Origin: Chloroflexota bacterium
GTDB taxonomy: Bacteria > Chloroflexota > Anaerolineae > Anaerolineales > Anaerolineaceae
Direction of reading: 5' to 3'
DNA length: 42,836 bases
NCBI GenBank assembly: GCA_012798515.1
Contig: JAAZNB010000139.1
Span: forward strand, 1-42,836
Below, piece after piece: positions 1 through 8,298 of this stretch. A program made the position numbers and the translations under genes. The first letter of the stretch is position 1. Every line of letters starts with the position of its first letter. The notes beneath the pieces were generated by a model. That model was not told the origin of the DNA. It ran no database searches and saw only the letters and a list, made by a program, of their open reading frames with translations.

Positions 1-1064
1 AACAGGTTGGAGACCAGGTAAGCCATACGTTCGATTTCATGCTGCATAATCTGTAATTCGCGCATATCTCCGTTGGTATAAGCCGGGTTGGCTACCAGCG
101 ATTCGATCCGCAAGCTCAAAATGGCCAGGGGATTGTTCAATTCGTGGGCGATACTGGCCGCCAGCTCGCCCATGGTAGCCAGTTTTGCCGTCTGCCACAG
201 TTGCTGGGTCATGGTCTTGATCTCATCGGTTCTGGCTTGCAGGGCTGTCTCGGCGTTTTTACGGGCAGTGATATCTTCGATGACGTTGATTAAATACAAC
301 GGCTCGCCATGGCGATCCAGTACGAGGGATATGGTTTGATTGACCCAGATGATGGTTCCATCTTTCTTGATAAAACGTTTTTCCAAAGAATAGGTAGGAA
401 TTTCTCTGCGCAATAACTGCTCTTTGAGCTCGTCGTCGCGCCGGACGTCATCTGGGTGAGAAATCTCTCTGGCAATCTTGGTGAGCAACTCATCGCTGGT
501 ATAGCCTGTGATCCCGCAGAAGCCCGGATTCACCCGCAGCCACTGGCCTTGCAGGGATTGGTGGGCAATGCCAATGGCCGCTTGCTCGAAGGTTGCTCGT
601 AACTGTTGCTCATTTTCGATCAGCTTGCGTTCATTTTCCACCCGGGCGGTTACGTCCCGCAAAATGACCGTGAAGATTCTGCCCCTTCCCGCCTGTACCT
701 GGGAAATGGAAGCTTCGATCTGAAACTCTTCTCCGTTGGAACGGATACCAAACAAAGTCCCCAATCTGCCCATGTCGCGGTTGGTCACGCCTGTTTGGCC
801 AAAATGCTGGATATGGTTGTGATGGGGAGAACGGAAGCGCTGTGGGATGAGTACATCCAGCGATTTGCCCATGATAGTGTCACTGGTGTAGCCAAACACC
901 TTTTCTGCGGCGGAATTGAACAGAATGATTTTTTGATCCTCGTCGATGGAGATAATGGCGTCCATCGCCGAGGCAATGATCCCGGTGAGCCGGTTACGGC
1001 TTTCTTCTAGCTCTTGTTCGTAGCGTTTGGTGTCGGTGGTCGTCTGCTTAATGATCGTGCTCAT
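1..1064 (-). CDS. PAS-domain sensor histidine kinase (3' part missing)
   Basis: This is the N-terminal 354 residues of a two-component sensor kinase that runs off the left window edge. I translated it by hand from an ATG at 1064; an in-frame TAA lies two codons upstream, which fixes the start. Two PAS/PAC sensor modules can be read: the first around residues 15-150 (with IIASAMDAIISID and KVFGY), the second around residues 165-285 (with QAAIGIAHQSL and ITGYTSDELL). A HisKA dimerisation segment follows with the H-box MGELAASIAHELNNPLA; the predicted phospho-accepting His is residue 307 (codon 144-146). No membrane segment or signal peptide is visible, so the protein is probably cytoplasmic, sensing through its PAS pockets. 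The ATP-binding HATPase domain must lie beyond the edge. Ligand and partner regulator are unknown. Confidence 0.93.
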   Translation of the reverse strand, partial: MSTIIKQTTTDTKRYEQELEESRNRLTGIIASAMDAIISIDEDQKIILFNSAAEKVFGYTSDTIMGKSLDVLIPQRFRSPHHNHIQHFGQTGVTNRDMGRLGTLFGIRSNGEEFQIEASISQVQAGRGRIFTVILRDVTARVENERKLIENEQQLRATFEQAAIGIAHQSLQGQWLRVNPGFCGITGYTSDELLTKIAREISHPDDVRRDDELKEQLLRREIPTYSLEKRFIKKDGTIIWVNQTISLVLDRHGEPLYLINVIEDITARKNAETALQARTDEIKTMTQQLWQTAKLATMGELAASIAHELNNPLAILSLRIESLVANPAYTNGDMRELQIMQHEIERMAYLVSNL

Positions 1065-1133
1065 TACTTATTCTTCCATGGCAATGCAGTCTGTGAGGAT
1101 CCCTGGAAACGGAATATGAATACCTATAGCGAT

Positions 1134-1162
1134 ATTATAGACCATATTGCTACTAAATAAAA
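1134..1162 (-). promoter_or_regulatory. candidate promoter of the sensor kinase
   Basis: On the minus strand a perfect TATAAT (1134-1139) lies about 70 bases before the kinase ATG. Seventeen bases further upstream is TTTTAT (1157-1162), which matches the -35 consensus at only three of six bases. The -10 box is convincing by itself, the pair less so. This is a pattern match only. Confidence 0.3.
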
Positions 1163-1175
1163 CCAGGAAAGGGAC

Positions 1176-1223
1176 AATAAAAATGGGTCATTTTTGGTGG
1201 TTTTACTACCAAAAATGACCCAT
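1176..1223 (-). terminator. Rho-independent terminator of the Cys-rich protein gene
   Basis: Perfect 16-bp inverted repeat: arms 1183-1198 and 1208-1223 with a 9-base loop. Read on the minus strand it starts 37 bases after the stop codon at 1261, and the second arm is followed by TTTTATTG. The stem is A/T-rich in the middle with GGGT/ACCC near its ends. It separates this gene from the sensor kinase on the same strand, so the two are probably independent transcripts. Confidence 0.75.
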
Positions 1224-1260
1224 AACGAGCCATTGCCCGTTTCTTTCCCGCCAATTGGGA

Positions 1261-1935
1261 TTATAGATAGGCCAGTTCGAAGGGATGTAAAAGAAGGTCG
1301 GTCACCGCTTCGTTGATTGCGTATGCAAATGCTGTGGGGCTGTCCACCTTCTTGGAAAATGAGATCCTCTTTTTCATCTCAAATTGGCGTAGTTCCATGG
1401 GTAAATACGCCAGGACACATTGGGCCAGGGCGCCGGCCAGCTCCGCGTAGCACTCCCCCGGATCGCGTTTGCCACACACTTTTTGAATGACGTGCATTGG
1501 GCCCAGGCAGTAATACGTCCAACAGCGGAACGTGCGCCAGTTCTCCGGCCAGGAACAGCGCTGGTCTTGCAGATAGATGCAGCGCTTTTCCTCCGCTGGA
1601 TGATCTGGTGGCAAAACCGGGAAAGGTTCATTGACCAGGGCCAACGCCAACCAATCGAACGGTTCCACGGACGACGCTCCCTGGACACAGCAGCGTCCCT
1701 GGCAAACCCGGCAGAAATGAAAATCGTCCCAGATAACCTGGTTATACTTCTGGAATAGCCCGGCCAGTTTGAGGATAAAATCCTGGGCAGAATCTACATT
1801 CCATTCCAGGTTGTATTCCGGGACAGAAATCGTTTTACCACTATTCCGCCATGCCTCTACAGCGGTAAAATAGGGGTTAGCTTTACGCTTGGTTTCCAGA
1901 TAGTGGTCGTATTCCGGATGTTGGCTCACATTCAT
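1261..1935 (-). CDS. YkgJ-like cysteine-cluster protein, function unknown
   Basis: A soluble 224-residue protein with a cysteine pattern like the YkgJ/CxxCxxxCC family of putative zinc or iron-sulfur binding proteins. The sequence shows C75, C78, C82 and C83 (FCRVCQGRCC), then C119, C127, C138 and C143 (the last two in FRCWTYYC). The first four form the family's hallmark and the later ones are placed as additional ligands. The N-terminal 70 residues carry no recognised motif. There is no signal peptide or membrane span. The ATG has an AAGGTG ribosome site five bases upstream. It diverges from proB, with 191 bases between start codons. The metal and physiological role are unknown, and family assignment rests on the Cys spacing alone. 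Confidence 0.7.
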   Translation of the reverse strand: MNVSQHPEYDHYLETKRKANPYFTAVEAWRNSGKTISVPEYNLEWNVDSAQDFILKLAGLFQKYNQVIWDDFHFCRVCQGRCCVQGASSVEPFDWLALALVNEPFPVLPPDHPAEEKRCIYLQDQRCSWPENWRTFRCWTYYCLGPMHVIQKVCGKRDPGECYAELAGALAQCVLAYLPMELRQFEMKKRISFSKKVDSPTAFAYAINEAVTDLLLHPFELAYL

Positions 1936-2126
1936 CAGGTCACCTTTATTTCTTGAGTAGTGTCGGTCAATTTCAGCGTACCTGGACCAACAGGCATTCT
2001 ACCAGCATTCTGCTCTTGCTCACGGATCCTGTGCGAAATGAGCTTGTTTATATTTTCACCATTACAGATGCCGGGCGGACTGGATCTGGTTTTATTACTT
2101 TTTTCACCGGCCTCAAGAAAGGGAAT

Positions 2127-3254
2127 ATGGATCCCCAAAGGATTGTAATCAAGTTTGGGACGTCGACGCTTACGGGTGGGAACAGCAACCTATCACAACC
2201 CCAGATTTTGGACCTGGTTCGCCAGGTATCCACGTTGCAGCGCTCCGGGTGCGAAGTAATTCTGGTCTCTTCGGGAGCTATGGCCGCCGGCAGGGCGGCT
2301 TTGAATTACCCGGACCTGCCCAAACACGTGCCCTCTAAACAGATGTTGGCCGCCGTGGGGCAGCCCAAGTTGATGAGCCTGTATGAGATGTTCTTCGATA
2401 TCTACGGGTTCAGCATCGCCCAGGTCTTGCTCACCCGCAACGATCTATTGGACCGGCGCCGCTTTTTAAACGCTCGCAACACCGTCGAAGCCTTGTTATC
2501 AGAAAAAGTCATCCCCATTATCAACGAGAACGACACCGTGGCGACCGAAGAGATTCGTTTCGGTGATAATGACAACCTGTCGGCCCAGGTAGCCAATATG
2601 GCCGAAGCCGACCTGTTGATTTTACTGACCGACCAGCCCGGTTTGTTCACCCGCGACCCGCGCCAGCACCCGGATGCCCGTTTGATCAGCCTGGTCGAGC
2701 CGCCGGACATTCCCGACGAGGTCTGGGAAGCGGCCGGGGGTACCAGCACCGGCCTGGGCACGGGCGGGATGCTCACCAAGCTACAGGCCGCCGACCTGGC
2801 GCGCCGTTCTGGCACCCGGGTCGTGATTGCTCATGGGGCCGAGCCGGATATTCTGGTCCGCATCTGCCAGGGTGAGGCGGTTGGTACCACCTTGCTCCCT
2901 GCCACGGACCGGCTGGAGAGCCGAAAACGTTTCCTGCTCACGGGAATCCGCGCCAATGGGGCTTTGCAGGTCGACAGCGGCGCCGTACAGGCCCTTCTGG
3001 CCGGCGGCAGCCTGCTACCCGTGGGAATCATCGAATTGAAAGGTGAGTTTGAGCGCGGTGATACCGTGCGGGTCACCGATAAGTCCGGCAAGAAGGTCGC
3101 TATTGGCCTGGTCAACTACTCTTCCAGAGACCTGTGCCGGTTGTGCCGCAAGCAGTCTACCCAGATCGAGGCCATCCTGGGCTATACTTTTGGTGACGAA
3201 GCCATTCATCATAATAATATTTTCTTGTTTTCGCACAAAGGAGGACGATCGTGA
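2127..3254 (+). CDS. proB: glutamate 5-kinase (ProB) with PUA domain
   Basis: Phosphorylates L-glutamate to gamma-glutamyl phosphate, the first step of proline synthesis. The 375-residue protein has the amino-acid-kinase fold (residues about 1-260): IVIKFGTSTL at the N-terminus for ATP binding, VSSGAMAAGRAAL, NENDTVATEEIRFGDND in the substrate loop, and GTGGMLTKLQAA. A C-terminal PUA domain follows (about 270-360), giving the classical bacterial length. The reading frame is open 58 codons further upstream (from 1953), but the kinase homology begins with MDPQRIVIKFG at 2127 and AAAGGGA lies just before it, so this start is preferred. The TGA stop overlaps the ATG of proA by one base, which implies translational coupling. 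ProB is usually feedback-inhibited by proline; this cannot be judged from sequence. Confidence 0.96.
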   Translation: MDPQRIVIKFGTSTLTGGNSNLSQPQILDLVRQVSTLQRSGCEVILVSSGAMAAGRAALNYPDLPKHVPSKQMLAAVGQPKLMSLYEMFFDIYGFSIAQVLLTRNDLLDRRRFLNARNTVEALLSEKVIPIINENDTVATEEIRFGDNDNLSAQVANMAEADLLILLTDQPGLFTRDPRQHPDARLISLVEPPDIPDEVWEAAGGTSTGLGTGGMLTKLQAADLARRSGTRVVIAHGAEPDILVRICQGEAVGTTLLPATDRLESRKRFLLTGIRANGALQVDSGAVQALLAGGSLLPVGIIELKGEFERGDTVRVTDKSGKKVAIGLVNYSSRDLCRLCRKQSTQIEAILGYTFGDEAIHHNNIFLFSHKGGRS

Positions 3255-4510
3255 TGTTGGAAACCATGGGGAAAAATGCCCGGCTGGCCTTTCGCCAGAT
3301 GGCCCTTGCGCCGGCCACACAAAGAAATGCTGCCCTGGAACAGATCGCCGCGTTGATCCTTCAGGAAGAAGGATCTATCCTATCTGCCAATGAAGAAGAT
3401 ATGCGCCATGCCATGCAGTCGGGGCTATCCGACTCGATGTTAGATCGCCTGATGCTCAACCATTCCCGGCTCAGCGCTATGGCATCCGATTTAATCGGCA
3501 TTGCCGGTCTGGCTGACCCACTGGAGGAGATCTACGACGCTTACGTGCTTCCCAATGGGCTCAAAGTGCACAAGCGTCGTGTCCCCTTGGGCGTCCTGGC
3601 GGCCATCTACGAAGCCCGGCCCAACGTGACCATCGACATCGCCGGTCTGGTGATCAAAACCGGCAACGTGGTCATTCTGCGTGGCGGCAGTGAGACGATC
3701 CATTCCAACCGGGCATTTATTACCGTGATTCAGAAAGCCCTGGAGTCTTGTGGCCTGCCGCAGGCGGCTGTGCAATTTATCGATGATCGTTCCCGCGAAC
3801 GGGTCAATGAATTGTTGAAGCTTCACGAATATGTAGACCTGCTCATCCCGCGTGGCTCTGCTGCCCTGCACAAGTTCTGCCGTGAAAACAGCCAGATCCC
3901 GGTCATCACCGGTGGAATCGGTATCTGCCACCTCTACGTCGAAGAAAGCGCTAACCTGGACGCATCTCTAGAAGTGATCCGCAATGCCAAAGTTCAACGT
4001 CCCACGGTCTGCAATGCCCTGGACACTGTTCTGGTTCAGGCGCCTATCGCCACGGAGTTCATCCCACGTATCATCTCTAAACTGACGCCAGATGGGGTAA
4101 CCTTCCGGCTCGAACCGCAAGCGATGCAGGTCCTGGCGGACCAATCCCTTCCAGGCGTCTCACCGGCCGGTCCGCAAGATTTCGACACAGAATGGCTCTC
4201 ATTGGTCCTGGGAATCAAAGTAGTCTCTGGTCTGGACGAGGCCATCCAACACATCGAAGCCCATTCCACCAGCCATTCCGATGGCATTCTGACTGAGAAT
4301 GCCCAACAGGCCCAGGATTTTTTGAACCGGGTCGATTCATCGGTGGTCTACCTCAACGCCAGTACGCGTTTTACCGACGGCGGCCAGCTGGGCTTGGGTG
4401 CCGAAGTGGCTGTGTCGACCCAGCGCGTCCACGCCCGCGGCCCTATGGGGCCCAAAGAGCTGACATCCTACAAATGGGTCGTCCAGGGAGAGTATCAGGT
4501 GCGCCAATAA
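3254..4510 (+). CDS. proA: gamma-glutamyl phosphate reductase (ProA)
   Basis: Reduces gamma-glutamyl phosphate with NADPH to glutamate 5-semialdehyde, the second step of proline synthesis. The 418-residue protein matches the family length. It has the aldehyde-dehydrogenase-like fold with IYEARPNVTIDIA and KTGNVVILRGGSE near the coenzyme site, and the catalytic cysteine C253 in VQRPTVCNALDTVL. The C-terminal GPMGPKELTSYKW is a family signature. A strong AAAGGAGG at the end of proB serves either the ATG at 3254 (9-base spacing, chosen) or a GTG one codon earlier at 3251. proB and proA form an operon. No proC was seen here. Confidence 0.97.
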   Translation: MLETMGKNARLAFRQMALAPATQRNAALEQIAALILQEEGSILSANEEDMRHAMQSGLSDSMLDRLMLNHSRLSAMASDLIGIAGLADPLEEIYDAYVLPNGLKVHKRRVPLGVLAAIYEARPNVTIDIAGLVIKTGNVVILRGGSETIHSNRAFITVIQKALESCGLPQAAVQFIDDRSRERVNELLKLHEYVDLLIPRGSAALHKFCRENSQIPVITGGIGICHLYVEESANLDASLEVIRNAKVQRPTVCNALDTVLVQAPIATEFIPRIISKLTPDGVTFRLEPQAMQVLADQSLPGVSPAGPQDFDTEWLSLVLGIKVVSGLDEAIQHIEAHSTSHSDGILTENAQQAQDFLNRVDSSVVYLNASTRFTDGGQLGLGAEVAVSTQRVHARGPMGPKELTSYKWVVQGEYQVRQ

Positions 4511-4776
4511 TCGATTGAGCAGCTCTGCGCCAGATAGGGAATTCCCAATTTGTTCCCCCTATCCGCGCTTATTTTGGGTTGCTGGCAGACCGTGCCCAGC
4601 ACCAGGTTGGCGTACTTAATACCCACTCCCGGGAGGCCCAACAGCGCCTCGGCTGAACATGGCAGGTGGCCGTTAGGCGTTCCTCGGTGCCATCATTATT
4701 CTTTCCTGGATGGTGTACAATATATAAAATAGGATGGGAATAGGTAGTTTCCATATAACCATAATCAAATCTTGAA

Positions 4777-4808
4777 TATAAATTATCTGTCATGACAAAT
4801 AATTTATA
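4777..4808. promoter_or_regulatory. 32-bp near-perfect palindrome, candidate operator
   Basis: The centre is the perfect palindrome TGTCATGACA (4788-4797). It is flanked by ATAAATTAT (4778-4786) and its exact complement ATAATTTAT (4799-4807), with one further pair outside. Only the pair 4787/4798 mismatches. It lies about 150 bases before the proposed start of the exported hydrolase and just after A/T-rich promoter-like sequence. This is the size and symmetry expected of a dimeric repressor or activator site. No regulator gene is adjacent to it. The function is inferred. Confidence 0.5.
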
Positions 4809-4823
4809 ACCAACGACAGTTCG

Positions 4824-4847
4824 GGGTAAGGATGTATGTCCTTACCC
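4824..4847 (+). promoter_or_regulatory. leader hairpin upstream of the exported hydrolase
   Basis: Perfect 9-bp stem, GGGTAAGGA (4824-4832) with TCCTTACCC (4839-4847), and a 6-base loop. There is no T-run after it, so it is not an intrinsic terminator. It lies 111 bases before the proposed GTG start. An mRNA-stability or regulatory role is possible; I matched it to no known riboswitch class. Confidence 0.35.
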
Positions 4848-4958
4848 ATTCTATCCAGAATTCATATAACAGCTTCACCCGAGGGGAAAACGGCCCAATT
4901 TTGTGGAGTTGCGAGACTTCTTTTCACGTTCGATAGACACAACGGGGATAACAAACAC

Positions 4959-7900
4959 GTGGAATATAAATCACGCTTCTGGCAAATTGGAATCCTGTGT
5001 CTGCTAATATGTGGACAATCGGTCGTCACAGGTGTTCCGGTTTCAGATGAAAAAGTATCCCAACCAGTTCCGAACAACCTACTCGAGAATGGTGATTTTG
5101 AGGCAGCGGCATTATCACCCTGGGAAGTCTCCGGACAAGGGGAACGGCAATTACGGGTCGTCCATAGCGGAAAGAGTGCGCTGCATATTTCAGCCGGGGA
5201 AGCCGTCCAGCCCGATCTCGTTGTCCAACCCGGACAAACCTACGTTCTGACCGCCTGGTATCGTTGGGATACTTTCGAGGGCAACGATTGGGGCAATGAC
5301 CGTATCCTGGTTACCAATACGGACTGGAGTGACGCCGGCGGTTTGAGCGACCTTCACTCGCGTTATGAACCGGGTAGCTGGCATAAAGTGGCCCTCACCT
5401 TTACCCCGAATGGAGATCGCATTCGCCTCCAGATTGGGATGTTCGGCCCCCAGGAGAAGGTTGACCTCTATTTCGATGACCTGGCTCTGGTTGAGAAAGA
5501 GGATAACCTGGCGCCGCATCTCGATCTTCAGGCCAGTGTATCCGGCGGCAGTGTGCCTCTCACCGTTCAATTCACTGCCAATGCAGACGATGAGGACGGC
5601 GCCATCCAATATTACGACTGGGAATTTAGTGACGGTGGCCGTGAAACGACCCCCGACCCCAGCTATACTTTTTACAGCCGGGGAGATTACACCGCTCGCC
5701 TGACCGTGTGGGACAATGATGGCGCTTCAGCGACGCAAGAAATACACCTGCGGGCCAGCGACAGCCGGTCTCCCATGCTGACCCTGACTGCACCGGCCGG
5801 GGATGAGCCATTCCATACCCGGCAGACAACCGTCACAATTTCTGGTGATGTCCGTTCTCCCACTGGGAAGACCATTACTTCCCTGGTTTGGGACAACATC
5901 GACACCGACCTGGCCGGGATAATCGATATCCAACCCAGGGCAGCTCTTGACTTCGAATCCCAGGCGATTGATTTGAAACCCGGAAAAAACGAGATTCTCT
6001 TGACCGCCACCGATCAAGATGGGCTGGTGGGCACCGGCCGGCTCCTCGCCTACCGGGACATCGACCGTCCGGTGATCCGGGATGCCAGTCTGTCTTCCGG
6101 GGAGGTCAATGTCTACGAGAAAGTCGAAGTCACTTTTAACCTGGACACGGTGGCTGAAAATGCTTTCTTTCGCTACGATACCGATCCGCCTCCCGGTGTG
6201 GAGCCCGGCACGGGTGTAACCGTCGAAGGAATTTTCCGCTTAGAAAACGGCAAAGAATATCGCCAACCCGCCTTTTTAATGACCGATGCCACTGTAGTTC
6301 AAGGTGGCGCAGGTCCGGAGGTCTATCTTGATCCGCTGCGACAATGGGTGGTCCGTTTTGCTCCTCAAGAAGAAGGGAAATATACCGTGACATTGTCGGC
6401 TCAGGATGCATCCGGGACGACCGAGCAGGATGTGGGCAGCTTGACGGCCACGCCGCCGGTGGGGCCGGGATTCATCCAGGTAAGCCAGGACGATCCGCGC
6501 TACTTTGAATTCAGCAATGGAGACCTGTTCTGGCCCCTCGGGCCGGTCAATGGGTTGGATTACTCGGACTACGATGGCAGCGGGCTGAATTTCGCCCGGC
6601 CCTGGATGGCCGGTCTGGGTGCCTACTCGACCAATTTCGCCCGCTGGGTCTCTTCCGCGAAGAACATGGGGAACGAGGGCTTTGACTCCCAGTTGACTTT
6701 CCGCAGCCATTACCCCGGTCACGAGTTATCCCAGGAGATGTGGGTTCCGGATGGCTCCCGGATGTGGTTGGGTTGGATCAACCAGGATTTATTCCCTCTG
6801 GACGTCAAGCCTGACCAGGACTACCTGATCAAGCTGCGCGTCAAAGTCGTGGACCTTTCCGGTCCCGTGAATCCGGCCTTGCCCTATGGCCTGGTGATCA
6901 AGAAACACGGCTGGCCATCGGATACCCTCGAACAGGATATCCGCGCGTACCCCTCCTTTATTCCGGAGATCCATAACGACCTGGATTGGCACACAGTAGT
7001 GGTCAGATATCATACCAAAGACCGGGATGGAAGTCCGTCTGAGCCTTATATCAGCCTGTATCTCGAGAACGTTAGCAGCGGCGACGTCTACGTGGACGAG
7101 TTTTCTATGCGCGAAATCTTGCCGGATGGCAGCCTCGGAGGCGAGGTGATCCCTAACTCCAGGGCCGATCTTCAAACTTACGTGGATGATCGCCCGGCGG
7201 CTTTTCTGGACTGGCAGGTCGAACAGGGCCAGGCTCACGGGATCTATTTCAAATACGTGGTGATGGATAAGCGGGATTGGGTGCCCGATCATCTGAACCG
7301 GCTGGGCTTCTATACCGATCTGGGAGATGGTTACTACCAACCTGCCGGAACCAAAGCGCGCTGGCTGATCGAACAATGGTGGCAATACGTGATTGCCCGG
7401 TGGGGCTACTCCACTGCGGTTCATTCCTGGGAGCTCAACAACGAAGGCTCGCCCGATGATCCGGCCCATTACCAGATGACCCAGGACTTTGCCGAGTTCA
7501 TGCATCACAACGATGCCCATCCCCATCTGGTCTCCACCTCTTTCTGGTCAGAATGGCGCCCGGAATTTTGGGGAGATCAGGTAGACTATCCGGACGTGGA
7601 TTACGCTGACCTGCACCAGTACAGCGGCGATGACGAGCAGGCGGCGAAAGATCCTGCCGCCTGGCAGATCGAAGAAAGCCTGTCTTTGTATCAGTCCGGG
7701 ATTGGCAAACCCGTCATCCGCGGTGAAACCGGCATCAGTTATCCTGGCGCCGAGCTGTTCGACCAGCTGGCCGCTTCTGGGAATAATGTCTGGTATCACG
7801 ATTTGCTTTGGGCCCAACTGAATCCAGGGGCGATGTTCGATCCGAATTATTGGTGGGCCGAGCATTTGGAACGCATTGACCAACAAGCCGTTGCAGCAGT

Positions 7901-8270
7901 GTTCAGCCGTTTTGTAGACGGCCTCGATTTGAACGCGGGTGGTTACCAGGCTGCTGCGGCCAGTGCGGAAAACCCGGCAGTTTTGGTGACCGGACAGACG
8001 AACCTGGATCGAGACGAAGCTCTGTTGTGGATCAAGAACGTCGATCACACCTGGTATAACCTGGCCTACCAACCGGCGAAAATCAAGCCACAAAGTGCCC
8101 AGATTCAGATTGTCATGAATCCAAACACAAGCTATCGTATAGAGTGGTGGAACACGGAGACGGGGCAGACCAGCGTCGAACAGGCCCGTTCCGATAGCCA
8201 GGGGATTCTGGTTCTACCGGTTTCCAACCTCAAATCAGATCTTGCCGTAATAATATCTTCAGCTAGGTGA
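4959..8270 (+). CDS. exported multi-domain glycoside-hydrolase-like protein
   Basis: A 1103-residue secreted protein probably acting on extracellular polysaccharide. The GTG at 4959 is chosen because a signal peptide starts there (basic MEYKSRFW, then the hydrophobic run IGILCLLICG); the frame itself is open from 4836. In order I read a jelly-roll carbohydrate-binding region (about 40-190, with LLENGDFE and YFDDLAL), a PKD domain (about 195-275, with YDWEFSDGG), two further Ig-like/DUF5060-like segments to about 490, and a TIM-barrel-like region beginning with YFEFSNGDLFWPLGPVNG. Candidate catalytic residues by analogy with clan GH-A are Glu829 in SWELNNE (acid/base) and Glu923 in VIRGETG (nucleophile). 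There is no anchor at the C-terminus. It is followed after 28 bases by the PQQ-propeller gene. The exact GH family and substrate are not determined. Confidence 0.75.
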   Translation: MEYKSRFWQIGILCLLICGQSVVTGVPVSDEKVSQPVPNNLLENGDFEAAALSPWEVSGQGERQLRVVHSGKSALHISAGEAVQPDLVVQPGQTYVLTAWYRWDTFEGNDWGNDRILVTNTDWSDAGGLSDLHSRYEPGSWHKVALTFTPNGDRIRLQIGMFGPQEKVDLYFDDLALVEKEDNLAPHLDLQASVSGGSVPLTVQFTANADDEDGAIQYYDWEFSDGGRETTPDPSYTFYSRGDYTARLTVWDNDGASATQEIHLRASDSRSPMLTLTAPAGDEPFHTRQTTVTISGDVRSPTGKTITSLVWDNIDTDLAGIIDIQPRAALDFESQAIDLKPGKNEILLTATDQDGLVGTGRLLAYRDIDRPVIRDASLSSGEVNVYEKVEVTFNLDTVAENAFFRYDTDPPPGVEPGTGVTVEGIFRLENGKEYRQPAFLMTDATVVQGGAGPEVYLDPLRQWVVRFAPQEEGKYTVTLSAQDASGTTEQDVGSLTATPPVGPGFIQVSQDDPRYFEFSNGDLFWPLGPVNGLDYSDYDGSGLNFARPWMAGLGAYSTNFARWVSSAKNMGNEGFDSQLTFRSHYPGHELSQEMWVPDGSRMWLGWINQDLFPLDVKPDQDYLIKLRVKVVDLSGPVNPALPYGLVIKKHGWPSDTLEQDIRAYPSFIPEIHNDLDWHTVVVRYHTKDRDGSPSEPYISLYLENVSSGDVYVDEFSMREILPDGSLGGEVIPNSRADLQTYVDDRPAAFLDWQVEQGQAHGIYFKYVVMDKRDWVPDHLNRLGFYTDLGDGYYQPAGTKARWLIEQWWQYVIARWGYSTAVHSWELNNEGSPDDPAHYQMTQDFAEFMHHNDAHPHLVSTSFWSEWRPEFWGDQVDYPDVDYADLHQYSGDDEQAAKDPAAWQIEESLSLYQSGIGKPVIRGETGISYPGAELFDQLAASGNNVWYHDLLWAQLNPGAMFDPNYWWAEHLERIDQQAVAAVFSRFVDGLDLNAGGYQAAAASAENPAVLVTGQTNLDRDEALLWIKNVDHTWYNLAYQPAKIKPQSAQIQIVMNPNTSYRIEWWNTETGQTSVEQARSDSQGILVLPVSNLKSDLAVIISSAR

Positions 8271-8298
8271 GTCAGTATTCATCAGGAAGGCTTATCAC

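Larger units (their letters stand above)
4511..4958 (+). other. non-coding leader between proA and the exported-hydrolase operon
   Basis: No convincing gene in these 448 bases. A weak inverted repeat (GATAGGG 4533-4539 with CCCTATC 4557-4563) lies just after proA but lacks a T-run. A/T-rich promoter-like sequence follows: TACAAT at 4716-4721 and TATAAAAT at 4723-4730, without a good -35 box. Then come the 4777-4808 palindrome and the 4824-4847 hairpin, listed separately. The hydrolase frame is open from an ATG at 4836, but that ATG lies within the hairpin loop and has no signal-peptide character behind it, so the GTG at 4959 is preferred. Confidence 0.6.

Noticed and set aside
1953-2126. 58-codon N-terminal extension of the proB frame
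   Set aside because: No homology to kinases in this part, and MDPQRIVIKFG at 2127 with AAAGGGA in front is the natural family start.
4533-4563. inverted repeat after proA as a terminator
   Set aside because: Stem of only 7 bp with a 17-base loop and no T-run; noted in the gap entry but not called.
4836-4958. upstream start of the large hydrolase at 4836
   Set aside because: The ATG falls in a hairpin loop and would put 41 non-hydrophobic residues before the signal peptide. The GTG at 4959 gives a proper signal sequence, although its ribosome site is weak.
6789-7526. 245-residue minus-strand frame
   Set aside because: Antisense to the catalytic part of the exported hydrolase; no motifs, ribosome site or operon context.
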